17,749 nucleotides of DNA from an uncultured Thiotrichaceae bacterium (GCA_938038645.1 CALHTA010000236.1:1-17749), one strand, 5' to 3'; shown: positions 6,189 to 13,488, counted from the first letter of the stretch. Notes: generated by a model not told the origin, from the letters alone. Translations and numbers: made by a program.

Positions 6189-7573
6189 CCTGTTACCCTC
6201 GTTGGAACTTCTTTTTCCTCATTAGCGGCACCAACAAAATGTGGTAGCAATAAGGTTGTCGCTAGATAAGCAACTGGTATTAACAGCATTTGCCAGAACA
6301 AACTGCTCTGATTGTCAGTGAAGCTTGAGTCATATCGCAACAAGTCCCAGAAAAGTACAGAAACAAGCAGAATGACAAACCACATCAAGTAATTAACTTG
6401 TCTTGGACGACTGTGAACGTAAGTAACAGCAAAGAACAAGAAGTAAATTTGCGTGCCACGCGTTCCTAGCTCTTTCAAGCCGTCAGTTACAGCCATGACA
6501 CCTAACACACCTAACACAATGAAAGTGACTGAGAACCAAGCAAGGTTAATTAAGTGAGCTTTGTTTCTGTAACGAACCGACTTAATTGGGTTCTTATCTA
6601 ACCATGGCAGTACAAACAGTACCGCAATAGCAGCAAACATGGCCAACGTTCCATACCAAGGATCAGGAACTGCTCGAAGCACAGTATAGAATGGCGTGAA
6701 GTACCAAACTGGAGCAATGTGCTCAGGTGTTTTCAGTGCATTTGCAGGCTCAAAGTTTGCGTGCTCAATAAAGTAGCCGCCGCCTTCTGGCATGAAGAAA
6801 ACAATGAAGAAGAATACAATTAAGAAGACAACCACACCTACAATATCTTTCACTGTGTAATAAGGGTGGAAAGCAATACCGTCTAAAGGTATGCCCTTCT
6901 CATCTTTTAGCTTTTTGATCTCAACGCCATCAGGGTTATTTGATCCAACCGTGTGCAAAGCAACGATATGAACAAACACTAACCCAACTAAGATCAAAGG
7001 CACTGCCACAACGTGGAATGCAAAGAAACGGTTAAGGGTAGGATCCGATATTACAAAGTCACCACGAATAGTGGTTGAAACAACATCACCAATATAGGGA
7101 ATGGTATTAAAGAGATTGATAATTACTTGGGCGCCCCAGAAAGACATCTGACCCCACGGTAATAAATATCCCATGAAAGCTTCAGCCATTAGCGCTAAGT
7201 AAATAAGCATACCAATCAACCAAACTAATTCACGCGGACCTTTAAAGGAACCATAAATTAAGCCACGGAACATATGCAGATAGATAACGATGAAGAACAT
7301 CGAAGCACCTGTCGAATGCATGTACCGAATAAACCAACCGCCCGGAACGTCACGCATGATGTACTCAACTGAAGCAAATGCCATCTCTGCATCAGGTTTG
7401 TAGTGCATTGTTAAGAATATGCCCGTTACGATTTGTAACACAAGGCATAACATTGCAAGTGAACCAAAGAAGTAGAAGAAATTGAAATTCTTTGGCGCAT
7501 AATATTCTGCGATGTGTTTATTCCACGTTTCTGTCAGTGGAAATCGCGAATCAATCCAATTTAGTAAACTCAT
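6185..7573 (-). CDS. petB: Ubiquinol-cytochrome c reductase, cytochrome b subunit (C-terminally extended)
   Basis: Cytochrome b carries hemes bL and bH and the Qo and Qi quinone sites of the bc1 complex. In the 462 residues the heme-ligand histidines are H86 and H100 (13 residues between) and H187 and H202 (14 between). The GYLLPWGQMSFWGA block (135-148) and the GSNNPDG block (210-216) are intact. The Qo motif is P288-V-W-Y, not PEWY, a variant known from beta- and gammaproteobacteria. The protein is longer than the roughly 400-420 residues I expect for the group. After LGTRGTQIYFLFF (369-381) there is an additional stretch, about 384-430, with a hydrophobic segment YLMWFVILLVSVLF. The usual final helix and the ending EVPTRVTG then follow. 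It overlaps petA by 1 base (TAATG) and petC by 4. Confidence 0.96.
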   Translation of the reverse strand: MSLLNWIDSRFPLTETWNKHIAEYYAPKNFNFFYFFGSLAMLCLVLQIVTGIFLTMHYKPDAEMAFASVEYIMRDVPGGWFIRYMHSTGASMFFIVIYLHMFRGLIYGSFKGPRELVWLIGMLIYLALMAEAFMGYLLPWGQMSFWGAQVIINLFNTIPYIGDVVSTTIRGDFVISDPTLNRFFAFHVVAVPLILVGLVFVHIVALHTVGSNNPDGVEIKKLKDEKGIPLDGIAFHPYYTVKDIVGVVVFLIVFFFIVFFMPEGGGYFIEHANFEPANALKTPEHIAPVWYFTPFYTVLRAVPDPWYGTLAMFAAIAVLFVLPWLDKNPIKSVRYRNKAHLINLAWFSVTFIVLGVLGVMAVTDGLKELGTRGTQIYFLFFAVTYVHSRPRQVNYLMWFVILLVSVLFWDLLRYDSSFTDNQSSLFWQMLLIPVAYLATTLLLPHFVGAANEEKEVPTRVTG

Positions 7574-8166
7574 TATGCAGCCACTCCATTTTCACCGATC
7601 AGTAACAAGGAATCGGATATAAAGTAGTAAGGTGGGATTTCCATGTTCGTTCCAGCAGGCGCACCTTTAAATACGCGACCTGCCAAATCAAAACGTGAAC
7701 CGTGACAAGGACAATAAAAACCACCCTGCCAGTCTGCGCCTAGGTCAGCAGGAGCCACTTCTGGACGATACTGAGGGGCACAACCTAAGTGAGTACATTT
7801 TCCAAGCATGACAAGAATTTCTGCTTCACGAGAACGACTTTCTTTATCAACATATTCAGGCTGCAAGGACAGCTCTGACTTGGGGTCTTTAAGCTGAGGC
7901 ACAATACTAGGTAGCTTAGATAGCATATCTGAAGTTCTATTAACTACAAATACCACCTTACCCTGCCACTCGATACTGATCATTGCACCTGACTCAAGCT
8001 TGGATATATCTACTTCAACAGGAGCACCCGCCGCTAATGCACGAGCACTAGGGGTGAGAGAACCTATAAAAGGTATTGCAATCGCACCAACACCGACCGC
8101 ACCAACAGCTGAGGTAGCACCAATAAGAAAGCGCCTACGCTTCTTATCAACTCCTGTGTCTGCCAT
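7573..8166 (-). CDS. petA: Ubiquinol-cytochrome c reductase, Rieske iron-sulfur subunit
   Basis: The Rieske protein carries the 2Fe-2S cluster that accepts the first electron from ubiquinol at the Qo site. The 197-residue sequence begins with a Tat-type signal anchor (KKRRRFLIGA near 8-17, then a Gly/Ala-rich hydrophobic helix). The cluster-binding motifs are CTHLGC and CPCHGSRFD in the C-terminal third, followed by GPAP-loop-like residues (FKGAPAGTN). GGAG lies about 9 bases before the ATG. It is the first gene of petA-petB-petC, with the intergenic region upstream carrying a plausible promoter and a pair of direct repeats. Confidence 0.97.
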   Translation of the reverse strand: MADTGVDKKRRRFLIGATSAVGAVGVGAIAIPFIGSLTPSARALAAGAPVEVDISKLESGAMISIEWQGKVVFVVNRTSDMLSKLPSIVPQLKDPKSELSLQPEYVDKESRSREAEILVMLGKCTHLGCAPQYRPEVAPADLGADWQGGFYCPCHGSRFDLAGRVFKGAPAGTNMEIPPYYFISDSLLLIGENGVAA

Positions 8167-8197
8167 TTCTATAACTCCTTAATCTTCAGAATCTGTA

Positions 8198-8215
8198 TTG
8201 CTATTTATATAGCAA
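8198..8215. repeat. Short perfect hairpin in the petA leader/promoter region
   Basis: TTGCTAT and ATAGCAA form a 7-bp perfect stem with a 4-base loop. It overlaps the best -10 candidate for petABC and sits 32-49 bases before the petA start. It could be an operator or a 5' mRNA structure. There is no U-tract, so it is not a terminator. Confidence 0.45.
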
Positions 8216-8234
8216 CTTAGCGCTCGCCATGTAA
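8206..8234 (-). promoter_or_regulatory. Candidate petABC promoter
   Basis: On the minus strand there is TATATA (8206-8211) preceded by TGC, giving an extended -10 (TGnTATATA). At 17-bp spacing the -35 is a weak TTACAT (8229-8234). The predicted transcript start would be near 8199, about 30 bases before the petA ATG. The weak -35 suggests dependence on an activator. This is a pattern-based prediction only. Confidence 0.4.
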
Positions 8235-8243
8235 GCAAAGCGC

Positions 8244-8265
8244 AAATCAAGCTAAGAAATCAAGC
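8244..8265. repeat. 9-bp direct repeat upstream of petABC promoter
   Basis: AAATCAAGC occurs twice (8244-8252 and 8257-8265), separated by TAAG, a 13-bp period. Read on the transcribed strand it is GCTTGATTT twice, placed about 45-65 bases upstream of the predicted start site, where an activator could bind. The regulator is not identifiable from the sequence. Confidence 0.4.
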
Positions 8266-8318
8266 CTGATCTAAATTTGGGCTATAGTCGCCCAAGTTAG
8301 TAATTAGGTCAAGTTGTA

Positions 8319-8341
8319 AAGCCTCCCACTAGGGGAGGCTT
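8319..8341 (-). terminator. Probable terminator after the diheme cytochrome c gene
   Basis: A 9-bp stem (AAGCCTCCC with GGGAGGCTT) has a 5-base loop, about 45 bases past the stop codon of the diheme cytochrome c gene on the minus strand. The downstream U-run is short (TTTAC), so termination may be partial, but it separates the oxidase cluster from petABC. On the plus strand the stem is followed by AAAAA, which does not fit a plus-strand terminator. Confidence 0.62.
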
Positions 8342-8385
8342 AAAAACCTAAAGAACAGTCAAAAACCTAACCAGCTAAACCTGTA

Positions 8386-9213
8386 TTACTGGCTATTAAT
8401 AACCATGAAGTTAACGGCCTCAATGACTGCTTGATCTGTAAGTGATGGGTTTCCGCCTTTAGCAGGCATTGCCCCTTTACCCTTCACTGCGCCCGTATGT
8501 AGTGACGCCAATCCGTTTGCAATTCTTGGAGCCCAGACCGCCTTGTCACCAAGCTTTGGCGAGTTAGCAACACCATTGTCGTGGCATGCAAAACAAGAAC
8601 TTTTATACGTCGACTCACCTAGCTTTGTTAGCTCGAGTTTGACAGGCTCAGCTACTGCCGGAACTGCCGCCGCTGTTTCAACGACAACAGGCTCTGCAGC
8701 TTTAGCAACTTCTTTAGCAGGCTCAACTTTGACAGGAGCGGCTTCAGAAGCTTCAGCCACTTCAATTCCAACGGTAGAAAGCATCTGCTTAATCGCTGCT
8801 GAAATTTCGTCATCAGTTAAGGTTGGATCACCACCTCGCGGTGGCATGCCACCTTTACCTTTAATCGCACTGGCAAGCACAGCATCGTAGCCACCCGCTA
8901 AACGCGCTTCCCAATCAGCTTTTGCACCAGCATCCAACTTAGGTGCGTTGGCAAGACCGATCGCGTGACAAACCTTACAGTTCTTATCAACGATGGCATC
9001 ACCAGATCGTGGAGCACCTGCTTCAACAACAGGCTTAGCTAGCGCAACGCTACCAATTGGCTTGAGAGCCGCAGCCATAGTCGGGTCGACCTTGGCCTCA
9101 TCAGTTCCAGAGCCCTTGTCAGACGGAGCGAACAACCAAAGTATACCGATAAATGCTGCAGCTACTAGTTGAACCCAAAAGAACCCAGGTAGTTTTTCAT
9201 GAGAACCAGACAT
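8386..9213 (-). CDS. Membrane-anchored diheme cytochrome c (two c5-like domains)
   Basis: This 275-residue protein has an uncleaved-looking N-terminal membrane anchor (about 11-28) and two cytochrome c domains. Domain 1 has C79-K-V-C-H83 and the axial-ligand region GKGGMPPRGG (Met123). Domain 2 has C207-F-A-C-H211 and GKGAMPAKGG (Met249). The domains are similar, with the shared pattern of a PxLTD motif after the Met loop, so they probably arose by duplication. They are joined by a flexible linker rich in Ala, Glu, Val and Pro (about 151-197). The position between the oxidase genes and petABC suggests that it shuttles electrons from cytochrome c1 to the oxidase while tethered to the inner membrane. 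GGAGG lies about 6 bases before the ATG. The acceptor assignment is inference. Confidence 0.9.
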   Translation of the reverse strand: MSGSHEKLPGFFWVQLVAAAFIGILWLFAPSDKGSGTDEAKVDPTMAAALKPIGSVALAKPVVEAGAPRSGDAIVDKNCKVCHAIGLANAPKLDAGAKADWEARLAGGYDAVLASAIKGKGGMPPRGGDPTLTDDEISAAIKQMLSTVGIEVAEASEAAPVKVEPAKEVAKAAEPVVVETAAAVPAVAEPVKLELTKLGESTYKSSCFACHDNGVANSPKLGDKAVWAPRIANGLASLHTGAVKGKGAMPAKGGNPSLTDQAVIEAVNFMVINSQ

Positions 9214-9266
9214 GGTTGCCTCCAGTTATATAATTCTAAAATTTGATTTATAAAAAACGTACGGAC

Positions 9267-9950
9267 TTATTCAACTTCTGCACGCTTTGTATTCAGTTTC
9301 ACAAATAAAAACAATGTTATTAATGCCATCAAAAACCACTGAAGCGCATAACCGTTGTGTCTATCAATTTTTCCAAAATATGGCTTCCACTCTCTGATGT
9401 AGCCATGTTGCTCATCCTTAGCCAACTCAATCATGACAGGCAAGAATGTTAATCCTAATTCAGCACCAAAATCGCTCGGCTCGAAAGCCTGTACTATATG
9501 TGGGAACTTGGTGCCGCTTAAATCTCTTTTTTCAGCAAGCTGTATAGTATTTGAAGGATCTTTAATGACCCCTGAAATAGTAACTGTTTCTTGCGTCACC
9601 TCAACATCAGGCAATTGATCCCTTCTTCCCAACATAGGAACCCAACCTCGATTCACTATTACAGCGCTTGCTTGGCCATCAATCAAAAATGGCGTCAGCA
9701 CATGAAATCCAGGTCTTCCTTGGTGAGTTTTATTATCCCAAAGGAATTGATGATCACTATCGTACTGGCCAGAAATGATAGCTTTGCGGTATACCTCAAG
9801 CTTTAAATCACCGCTAACTTCGTTGATAACTACCGCTGGCTTTTCTACAGCTGAGTTAACATCTCTCTCAATTTGACGTTTCTCATCAGCGCGATCTAAC
9901 TGCCAGAGCCCAAGCAAAATTAAAACCGGAAACACAACGAAAAACGCCAA
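9267..9950 (-). CDS. SURF1 family cytochrome oxidase assembly protein (true start probably upstream)
   Basis: SURF1 proteins assist heme a insertion into subunit I of cytochrome c oxidase. The sequence has the family layout: an N-terminal membrane helix ending LGLWQLDRADEKRQ, a periplasmic beta-rich domain with GRPGFHVLTPF and VIVNRGWVP (about 79-104), and a C-terminal helix preceded by HNGYALQWFLMALITLF. The only standard start codon is TTG at 9950, but this falls inside the first helix region. The frame stays open upstream to 10010 and encodes a basic, family-like stretch (GRFRFKPALVPT) that should belong to the protein. Upstream start candidates are non-standard: ATT at 10010 or ATA at 10004, overlapping the end of the DUF2909 gene. 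The product is likely about 247 residues. Confidence 0.9.
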   Translation of the reverse strand: MAFFVVFPVLILLGLWQLDRADEKRQIERDVNSAVEKPAVVINEVSGDLKLEVYRKAIISGQYDSDHQFLWDNKTHQGRPGFHVLTPFLIDGQASAVIVNRGWVPMLGRRDQLPDVEVTQETVTISGVIKDPSNTIQLAEKRDLSGTKFPHIVQAFEPSDFGAELGLTFLPVMIELAKDEQHGYIREWKPYFGKIDRHNGYALQWFLMALITLFLFVKLNTKRAEVE

Positions 9951-10000
9951 TGTAGGGACTAGTGCTGGCTTAAACCTAAACCTTCCTAACTGTATACCTT

Positions 10001-10207
10001 TTATCCGAATACACCATCAGGCTGAATCCAGCCCATCCAATATGAAAACATCACAAATACAAACAAAGCTATCGATGCAGCAATTCGTCTGGCTAAAGAC
10101 TTCATCATTCTTTGGGAGCCTGACTCATCATTCATCATGTAGTAGAGGGCTGAACCCAAACTATAAACAATGAAAAGAAAGAAACAGATAACTATGATTT
10201 TTATCAA
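10001..10207 (-). CDS. DUF2909 twin-transmembrane protein
   Basis: This small 68-residue inner-membrane protein has two predicted helices (about 2-25 and 43-64), separated by a polar loop with DESGSQRMMKSLARRIA. The pattern (KII at the start, a D-rich turn, RxxxSLxxRIAxS, then GWIQP at the end) fits DUF2909, a family often found between cox subunit III and SURF1 genes in gammaproteobacteria. The role is unknown; the location suggests cytochrome oxidase assembly or stability. The end overlaps the in-frame upstream extension of SURF1, so the two are probably translationally coupled. Confidence 0.85.
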   Translation of the reverse strand: MIKIIVICFFLFIVYSLGSALYYMMNDESGSQRMMKSLARRIAASIALFVFVMFSYWMGWIQPDGVFG

Positions 10208-10233
10208 AACTTACTCTCACTTCTCAGTTACGA

Positions 10234-10265
10234 GTTAGGTCAATCTTTGGAAGCATTGACCTAAC
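10234..10265. repeat. Perfect 11-bp inverted repeat between coxC and the DUF2909 gene
   Basis: GTTAGGTCAAT and ATTGACCTAAC pair perfectly around a 10-base loop, inside a 73-base intergenic gap. There is no U-tract on either strand, so a simple intrinsic terminator is unlikely. It may be an mRNA-processing or stabilising hairpin that sets coxC expression apart from the downstream assembly genes, or a protein-binding dyad. Confidence 0.7.
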
Positions 10266-10280
10266 CTCTACTGAATTAAA

Positions 10281-11162
10281 TTAACCCGTGAACCAGTAAA
10301 CATAGATAAACAAACCTAGCCATACCACATCAACAAAGTGCCAGTACCAAGCAACTGCTTCAAAGGCGAAATGGTTTTCAGGAGTGAAGTGTCCGCGAAT
10401 GATACGCATCAAGATGCAGATTAGCATCACAGTACCTAACGTTACGTGGAAACCATGGAAACCTGTTAATAAGAAGAAAGTACTTCCGTAAACACCAGAA
10501 GTCATCTTCAGGTTTAGATCGCCATAAGCGTGAGCGTACTCATATGCTTGGAATCCTAGGAAAATCACACCGAGAGTAATCGTTGCAATCATGCCGTAGA
10601 TCAATTGGTCACGCTTCTTGTTGTATAGAGCCCAATGTGCCCAAGTCAACGTTGCACCACTGCAAAGAAGGAGCATCGTGTTTATCGCTGGAATACCCCA
10701 AGCATGAACAAGCGCTGATGGTACCGCGAATGTTTCAGGGTTTGGCATTTTCACCAAAGGCCAGTTAGCACTAAACTCAGGCCAAAGCAGCTTAGCTGTC
10801 CACATGTTATTGCCTTCACCGGCCAACCAAGGGATAGAAAACTCTCTCGCATAGAACATCGCACCAAAGAACGCTGCGAAGAACATAACTTCTGAGAAAA
10901 TGAACCAACCCATACCAATACGGAATGACTTGCCTACTTGTTGGTTGTAATAGCCACCTTCGCTTTCGCTGACAACCTGCCCCATCCAGCCAAACACCAT
11001 GAATACAACAATTACTAATCCAAGCACAGCAAGACCCGCGCCTAAACCACTTCCGTGGAGTGAACTAGCAAAGCCTCCTAATAAGAAAGCCATGCCTATA
11101 GAGCCAACGATTGGCCAGTAACTGCCCTCTGGCACGTAATATTGATCTTTAGATTGCTGCAT
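10281..11162 (-). CDS. ctaE: Cytochrome c oxidase subunit III
   Basis: Subunit III of the heme-copper oxidase stabilises subunit I and supports proton uptake. The 293-residue sequence has seven predicted membrane segments and the family blocks YYVPEGSYWPIVGS (8-21), FSEVMFFAAFFGAMFYAREF (about 89-108), AINTMLLLCSGATLTWAHWAL, FQAYEYAHA, FLLTGFHGFHVTLG (about 231-244) and the C-terminal VAWYWHFVDVVWLGLF. AGGAG lies 6 bases before the ATG. It follows ctaG by 35 bases in the oxidase operon (coxC in alternative naming). Length and motifs are normal for bacterial aa3-type oxidases. Confidence 0.96.
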   Translation of the reverse strand: MQQSKDQYYVPEGSYWPIVGSIGMAFLLGGFASSLHGSGLGAGLAVLGLVIVVFMVFGWMGQVVSESEGGYYNQQVGKSFRIGMGWFIFSEVMFFAAFFGAMFYAREFSIPWLAGEGNNMWTAKLLWPEFSANWPLVKMPNPETFAVPSALVHAWGIPAINTMLLLCSGATLTWAHWALYNKKRDQLIYGMIATITLGVIFLGFQAYEYAHAYGDLNLKMTSGVYGSTFFLLTGFHGFHVTLGTVMLICILMRIIRGHFTPENHFAFEAVAWYWHFVDVVWLGLFIYVYWFTG

Positions 11163-11197
11163 TGAAAGCTCCTACATTTCTCGATGTCTTGTTGTAC

Positions 11198-11731
11198 TCA
11201 AGCATCAGGTTTAATTCTAAAAAAGTTATAAGAAAGCGTAACGTTATGGACATTTTTGTCCAATGACGGCTCGACGACAAAACGAACAGGCATTTCAACC
11301 GGCTGCTTCGCAGCGAACTCCTGACGCGTAAAACAAAAACATTCTAATTTCTTAAAGTGAGTTGCTGCTTGATAAGGAGCAATACTCGGAGTCGCTTGGC
11401 CGATTACTACGTCGTTAGAACGGTTCTCAGCAAGATAATTCATGGTATACACTTTCCCTGGTACAACTTCCATCCTCGCGACTTCAGGACGGAAACTGAC
11501 TGGAAAACCGGCTGCAACAGCCGCAGAAAATGTCACTGAGACTAACCTTGATTCATCAATTTCATAGCTACTTCGTACTTCTTGATAGCTTTCGTTAGTC
11601 GTTCTGCCATTAAAACCAGTAATATCACAAAGAATGTCATACAAAGGCACTAACGCAAAAGCGAAACCGAACATCAAAACTGGAACACAAACCAGCTTGA
11701 TCCAGAAGCTTTTTGCAATGGGTTCTTTCAT
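11198..11731 (-). CDS. ctaG: Cytochrome c oxidase assembly protein CtaG/Cox11 (CuB insertion)
   Basis: Cox11/CtaG delivers copper to the CuB site of subunit I. The 177-residue protein has one N-terminal membrane helix (about 10-30) followed by VPLYDILCDITGFNGRT (Cys35), a periplasmic immunoglobulin-like domain, and the copper-binding motif C131-F-C133-F. The conserved flanking sequence is FKKLECFCFTRQEF. The C-terminal VTLSYNFFRI is typical. The gene starts directly after the stop of the 35-codon upstream ORF (TAA then ATG), which implies coupled translation. Confidence 0.96.
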   Translation of the reverse strand: MKEPIAKSFWIKLVCVPVLMFGFAFALVPLYDILCDITGFNGRTTNESYQEVRSSYEIDESRLVSVTFSAAVAAGFPVSFRPEVARMEVVPGKVYTMNYLAENRSNDVVIGQATPSIAPYQAATHFKKLECFCFTRQEFAAKQPVEMPVRFVVEPSLDKNVHNVTLSYNFFRIKPDA

Positions 11732-11839
11732 TTACTTCCCTGACAAGATTAACGTCATTGAAAATATAGCGATAGCAACCGCAGCCACTATCGCTGCGGT
11801 TACCATCGCCCCACGCTGCTTTCGCTTCGTGTCACTCAT
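11732..11839 (-). CDS. Small 35-residue membrane protein between coxA and ctaG
   Basis: An ATG at 11839 opens a 35-codon frame ending with TAA immediately before the ctaG ATG. The product begins MSDTKRKQRG and continues into one hydrophobic helix (about residues 12-33: AMVTAAIVAAVAIAIFSMTL), ending SGK. This is a basic N-terminal tail plus a single membrane helix. Small single-helix proteins at this position between subunit I and ctaG/cox11 occur in many proteobacterial oxidase clusters and are sometimes annotated as cytochrome oxidase small assembly proteins. The tight fit (11 bases after coxA, 0 bases before ctaG) supports a real gene. The ribosome binding site is weak (TGAGA), so it may be translated by coupling to coxA. 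Confidence 0.7.
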   Translation of the reverse strand: MSDTKRKQRGAMVTAAIVAAVAIAIFSMTLILSGK

Positions 11840-11850
11840 ACTTACTAATC

Positions 11851-13488
11851 TCAGTGAGCGCTGTGGCTTGATTCTTTAAGAATCAGCTCACGTGGTGGCT
11901 CTTCAGTGAAAGTATGGTAAGGAGCAGGCGTTGGTAATGTCCACTCCAAACCTTTAGCACTTTCCCAGACACGAGCTTCTTTAACTGGCTTTCCATTACG
12001 GATGCAGTCAACAACAATGTAAGCTAGTAGTATGAAAGATAAGCCGAACGCGAATCCACCGATACTAGCGATCCAGTTGAAGTCAGCAAACTGTAGAGAA
12101 TAGTCAGGAATACGACGTGGCATACCGGCTAGACCTAAGAAGTGCATAGGGAAGAACAATACGTTTACAGAGATGACCGCCCACCAGAAGTGGATAGTTG
12201 CTAGCTTCTCGTTAAACATGTTCCCACACCATTTAGGCAACCAGTAGAAAACACCAGCGATAATCGAGAATAACGCTCCAGTTACTAGTACATAGTGGAA
12301 GTGAGCCACAACGAAGTAGGTATCGTGGTACTGAATATCCGCAGGTACGATCCCTAGCATAAGACCTGATAAACCACCAATAGTGAACAAGATTACGAAA
12401 GCAACTGCCCACATCATTGGAATCTCAAAGCTCATCGAGCCTCTCCACATGGTTGTTACCCAGTTAAATACTTTAACACCTGTTGGTACAGAGATCAGAA
12501 TTGTCGCATACATAAAGTACATCTGACCCGCTACTGGCATACCCGTTAGGAACATGTGATGAGCCCAAACAACGAATGACAGAATAGCAATCGATGCCGT
12601 TGCATAAACCATTGAGCTGTAACCAAATAGAGGCTTACGAGCAAACGTTGGAATGATCTGAGAGACAATACCAAATGCCGGAAGAATCATGATGTAAACT
12701 TCAGGGTGACCAAAGAACCAGAAGATATGCTGGAACATAACAGGATCACCACCACCCGCAGCATCAAAGAAACTTGTACCGAAGTTACGGTCAGTCAGCA
12801 TCATAGTTACCGCGCCGGCCAATACAGGCATTGCAGCGATCAGTAGGAATGCAGTGATAAACCAAGTCCATACGAACAAAGGCATATCCATAAGCTTCAT
12901 ACCAGAAGCACGAAGATTCATTACTGTTGCGATGATGTTAATTGCACCCATGATGGATGAGAAACCAAGCATGTGAATCGCAAAGATAAAGAAATCAGTA
13001 CTGTCAGGTGCAAACGTTGTAGACAACGGTGCGTAGAAAGTCCAACCAAATGCTGGTCCACCACCTTCCATGAACATGGTGCTCAGTAGCATCGCACCAG
13101 CAAACGGTAGGATCCAGAAGCTCCAGTTATTCATTCTTGGAAGGGCCATATCAGGACCACCAATCATAGGTGGAATCATGATGTTAGCCAAACCAACAAA
13201 GGCCGGCATGATCGCACCAAATACCATAATCAAACCATGCATGGTTGTCATTTGGTTAAAGAACTGTGGTTCCACATATTGCAAACCAGGCATTAATAAC
13301 TCTAGGCGAATCACCATTGCCATCGCACCACCGATTAATAACATCGAGAATGCAAACCACATGTACAGATAACCGATATCTTTGTGGTTAGTTGTTTTTA
13401 CCCAACGCATCAACCCTGGCTCAGGCCCGTGGTTGTGATCATCATGCGCATGAATATCGGCTTCAATTTCAGTTGTAGTAGTTGCCAT
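11851..13488 (-). CDS. ctaD: Cytochrome c oxidase subunit I (aa3-type)
   Basis: Subunit I is the catalytic core, binding heme a and the heme a3-CuB centre where oxygen is reduced. The 545-residue sequence has all ligands visible: H84 and H398 (heme a), H396 (heme a3), and H261, H310 and H311 (CuB), with the Tyr265 cross-link partner in the GHPEVY motif. The proton channels are those of A1-type oxidases: D113 with the MNN asparagines (119-121), E263 in GHPEV, and K339 in PTGVKVFNW. Twelve membrane segments are expected. The N-terminal tail is histidine-rich (HAHDDHNH, 13-20), and the C-terminus ends SSHSAH. AGGAG lies 8 bases before the ATG, 12 bases after coxB (coxA in alternative naming). 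Confidence 0.97.
   Translation of the reverse strand: MATTTTEIEADIHAHDDHNHGPEPGLMRWVKTTNHKDIGYLYMWFAFSMLLIGGAMAMVIRLELLMPGLQYVEPQFFNQMTTMHGLIMVFGAIMPAFVGLANIMIPPMIGGPDMALPRMNNWSFWILPFAGAMLLSTMFMEGGGPAFGWTFYAPLSTTFAPDSTDFFIFAIHMLGFSSIMGAINIIATVMNLRASGMKLMDMPLFVWTWFITAFLLIAAMPVLAGAVTMMLTDRNFGTSFFDAAGGGDPVMFQHIFWFFGHPEVYIMILPAFGIVSQIIPTFARKPLFGYSSMVYATASIAILSFVVWAHHMFLTGMPVAGQMYFMYATILISVPTGVKVFNWVTTMWRGSMSFEIPMMWAVAFVILFTIGGLSGLMLGIVPADIQYHDTYFVVAHFHYVLVTGALFSIIAGVFYWLPKWCGNMFNEKLATIHFWWAVISVNVLFFPMHFLGLAGMPRRIPDYSLQFADFNWIASIGGFAFGLSFILLAYIVVDCIRNGKPVKEARVWESAKGLEWTLPTPAPYHTFTEEPPRELILKESSHSAH

Noticed and set aside
8277..8295. TTGGGC/GCCCAA 6-bp hairpin between the cytochrome c terminator and petA
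   Set aside because: It is short, with a 7-base loop and no U-tract; too weak to call a second terminator or a named element.
8543..8890. 115-codon plus-strand ORF opposite the diheme cytochrome c
   Set aside because: Its Ser/Thr/Ala-rich translation is the antisense reading of the cytochrome c linker and heme domains.
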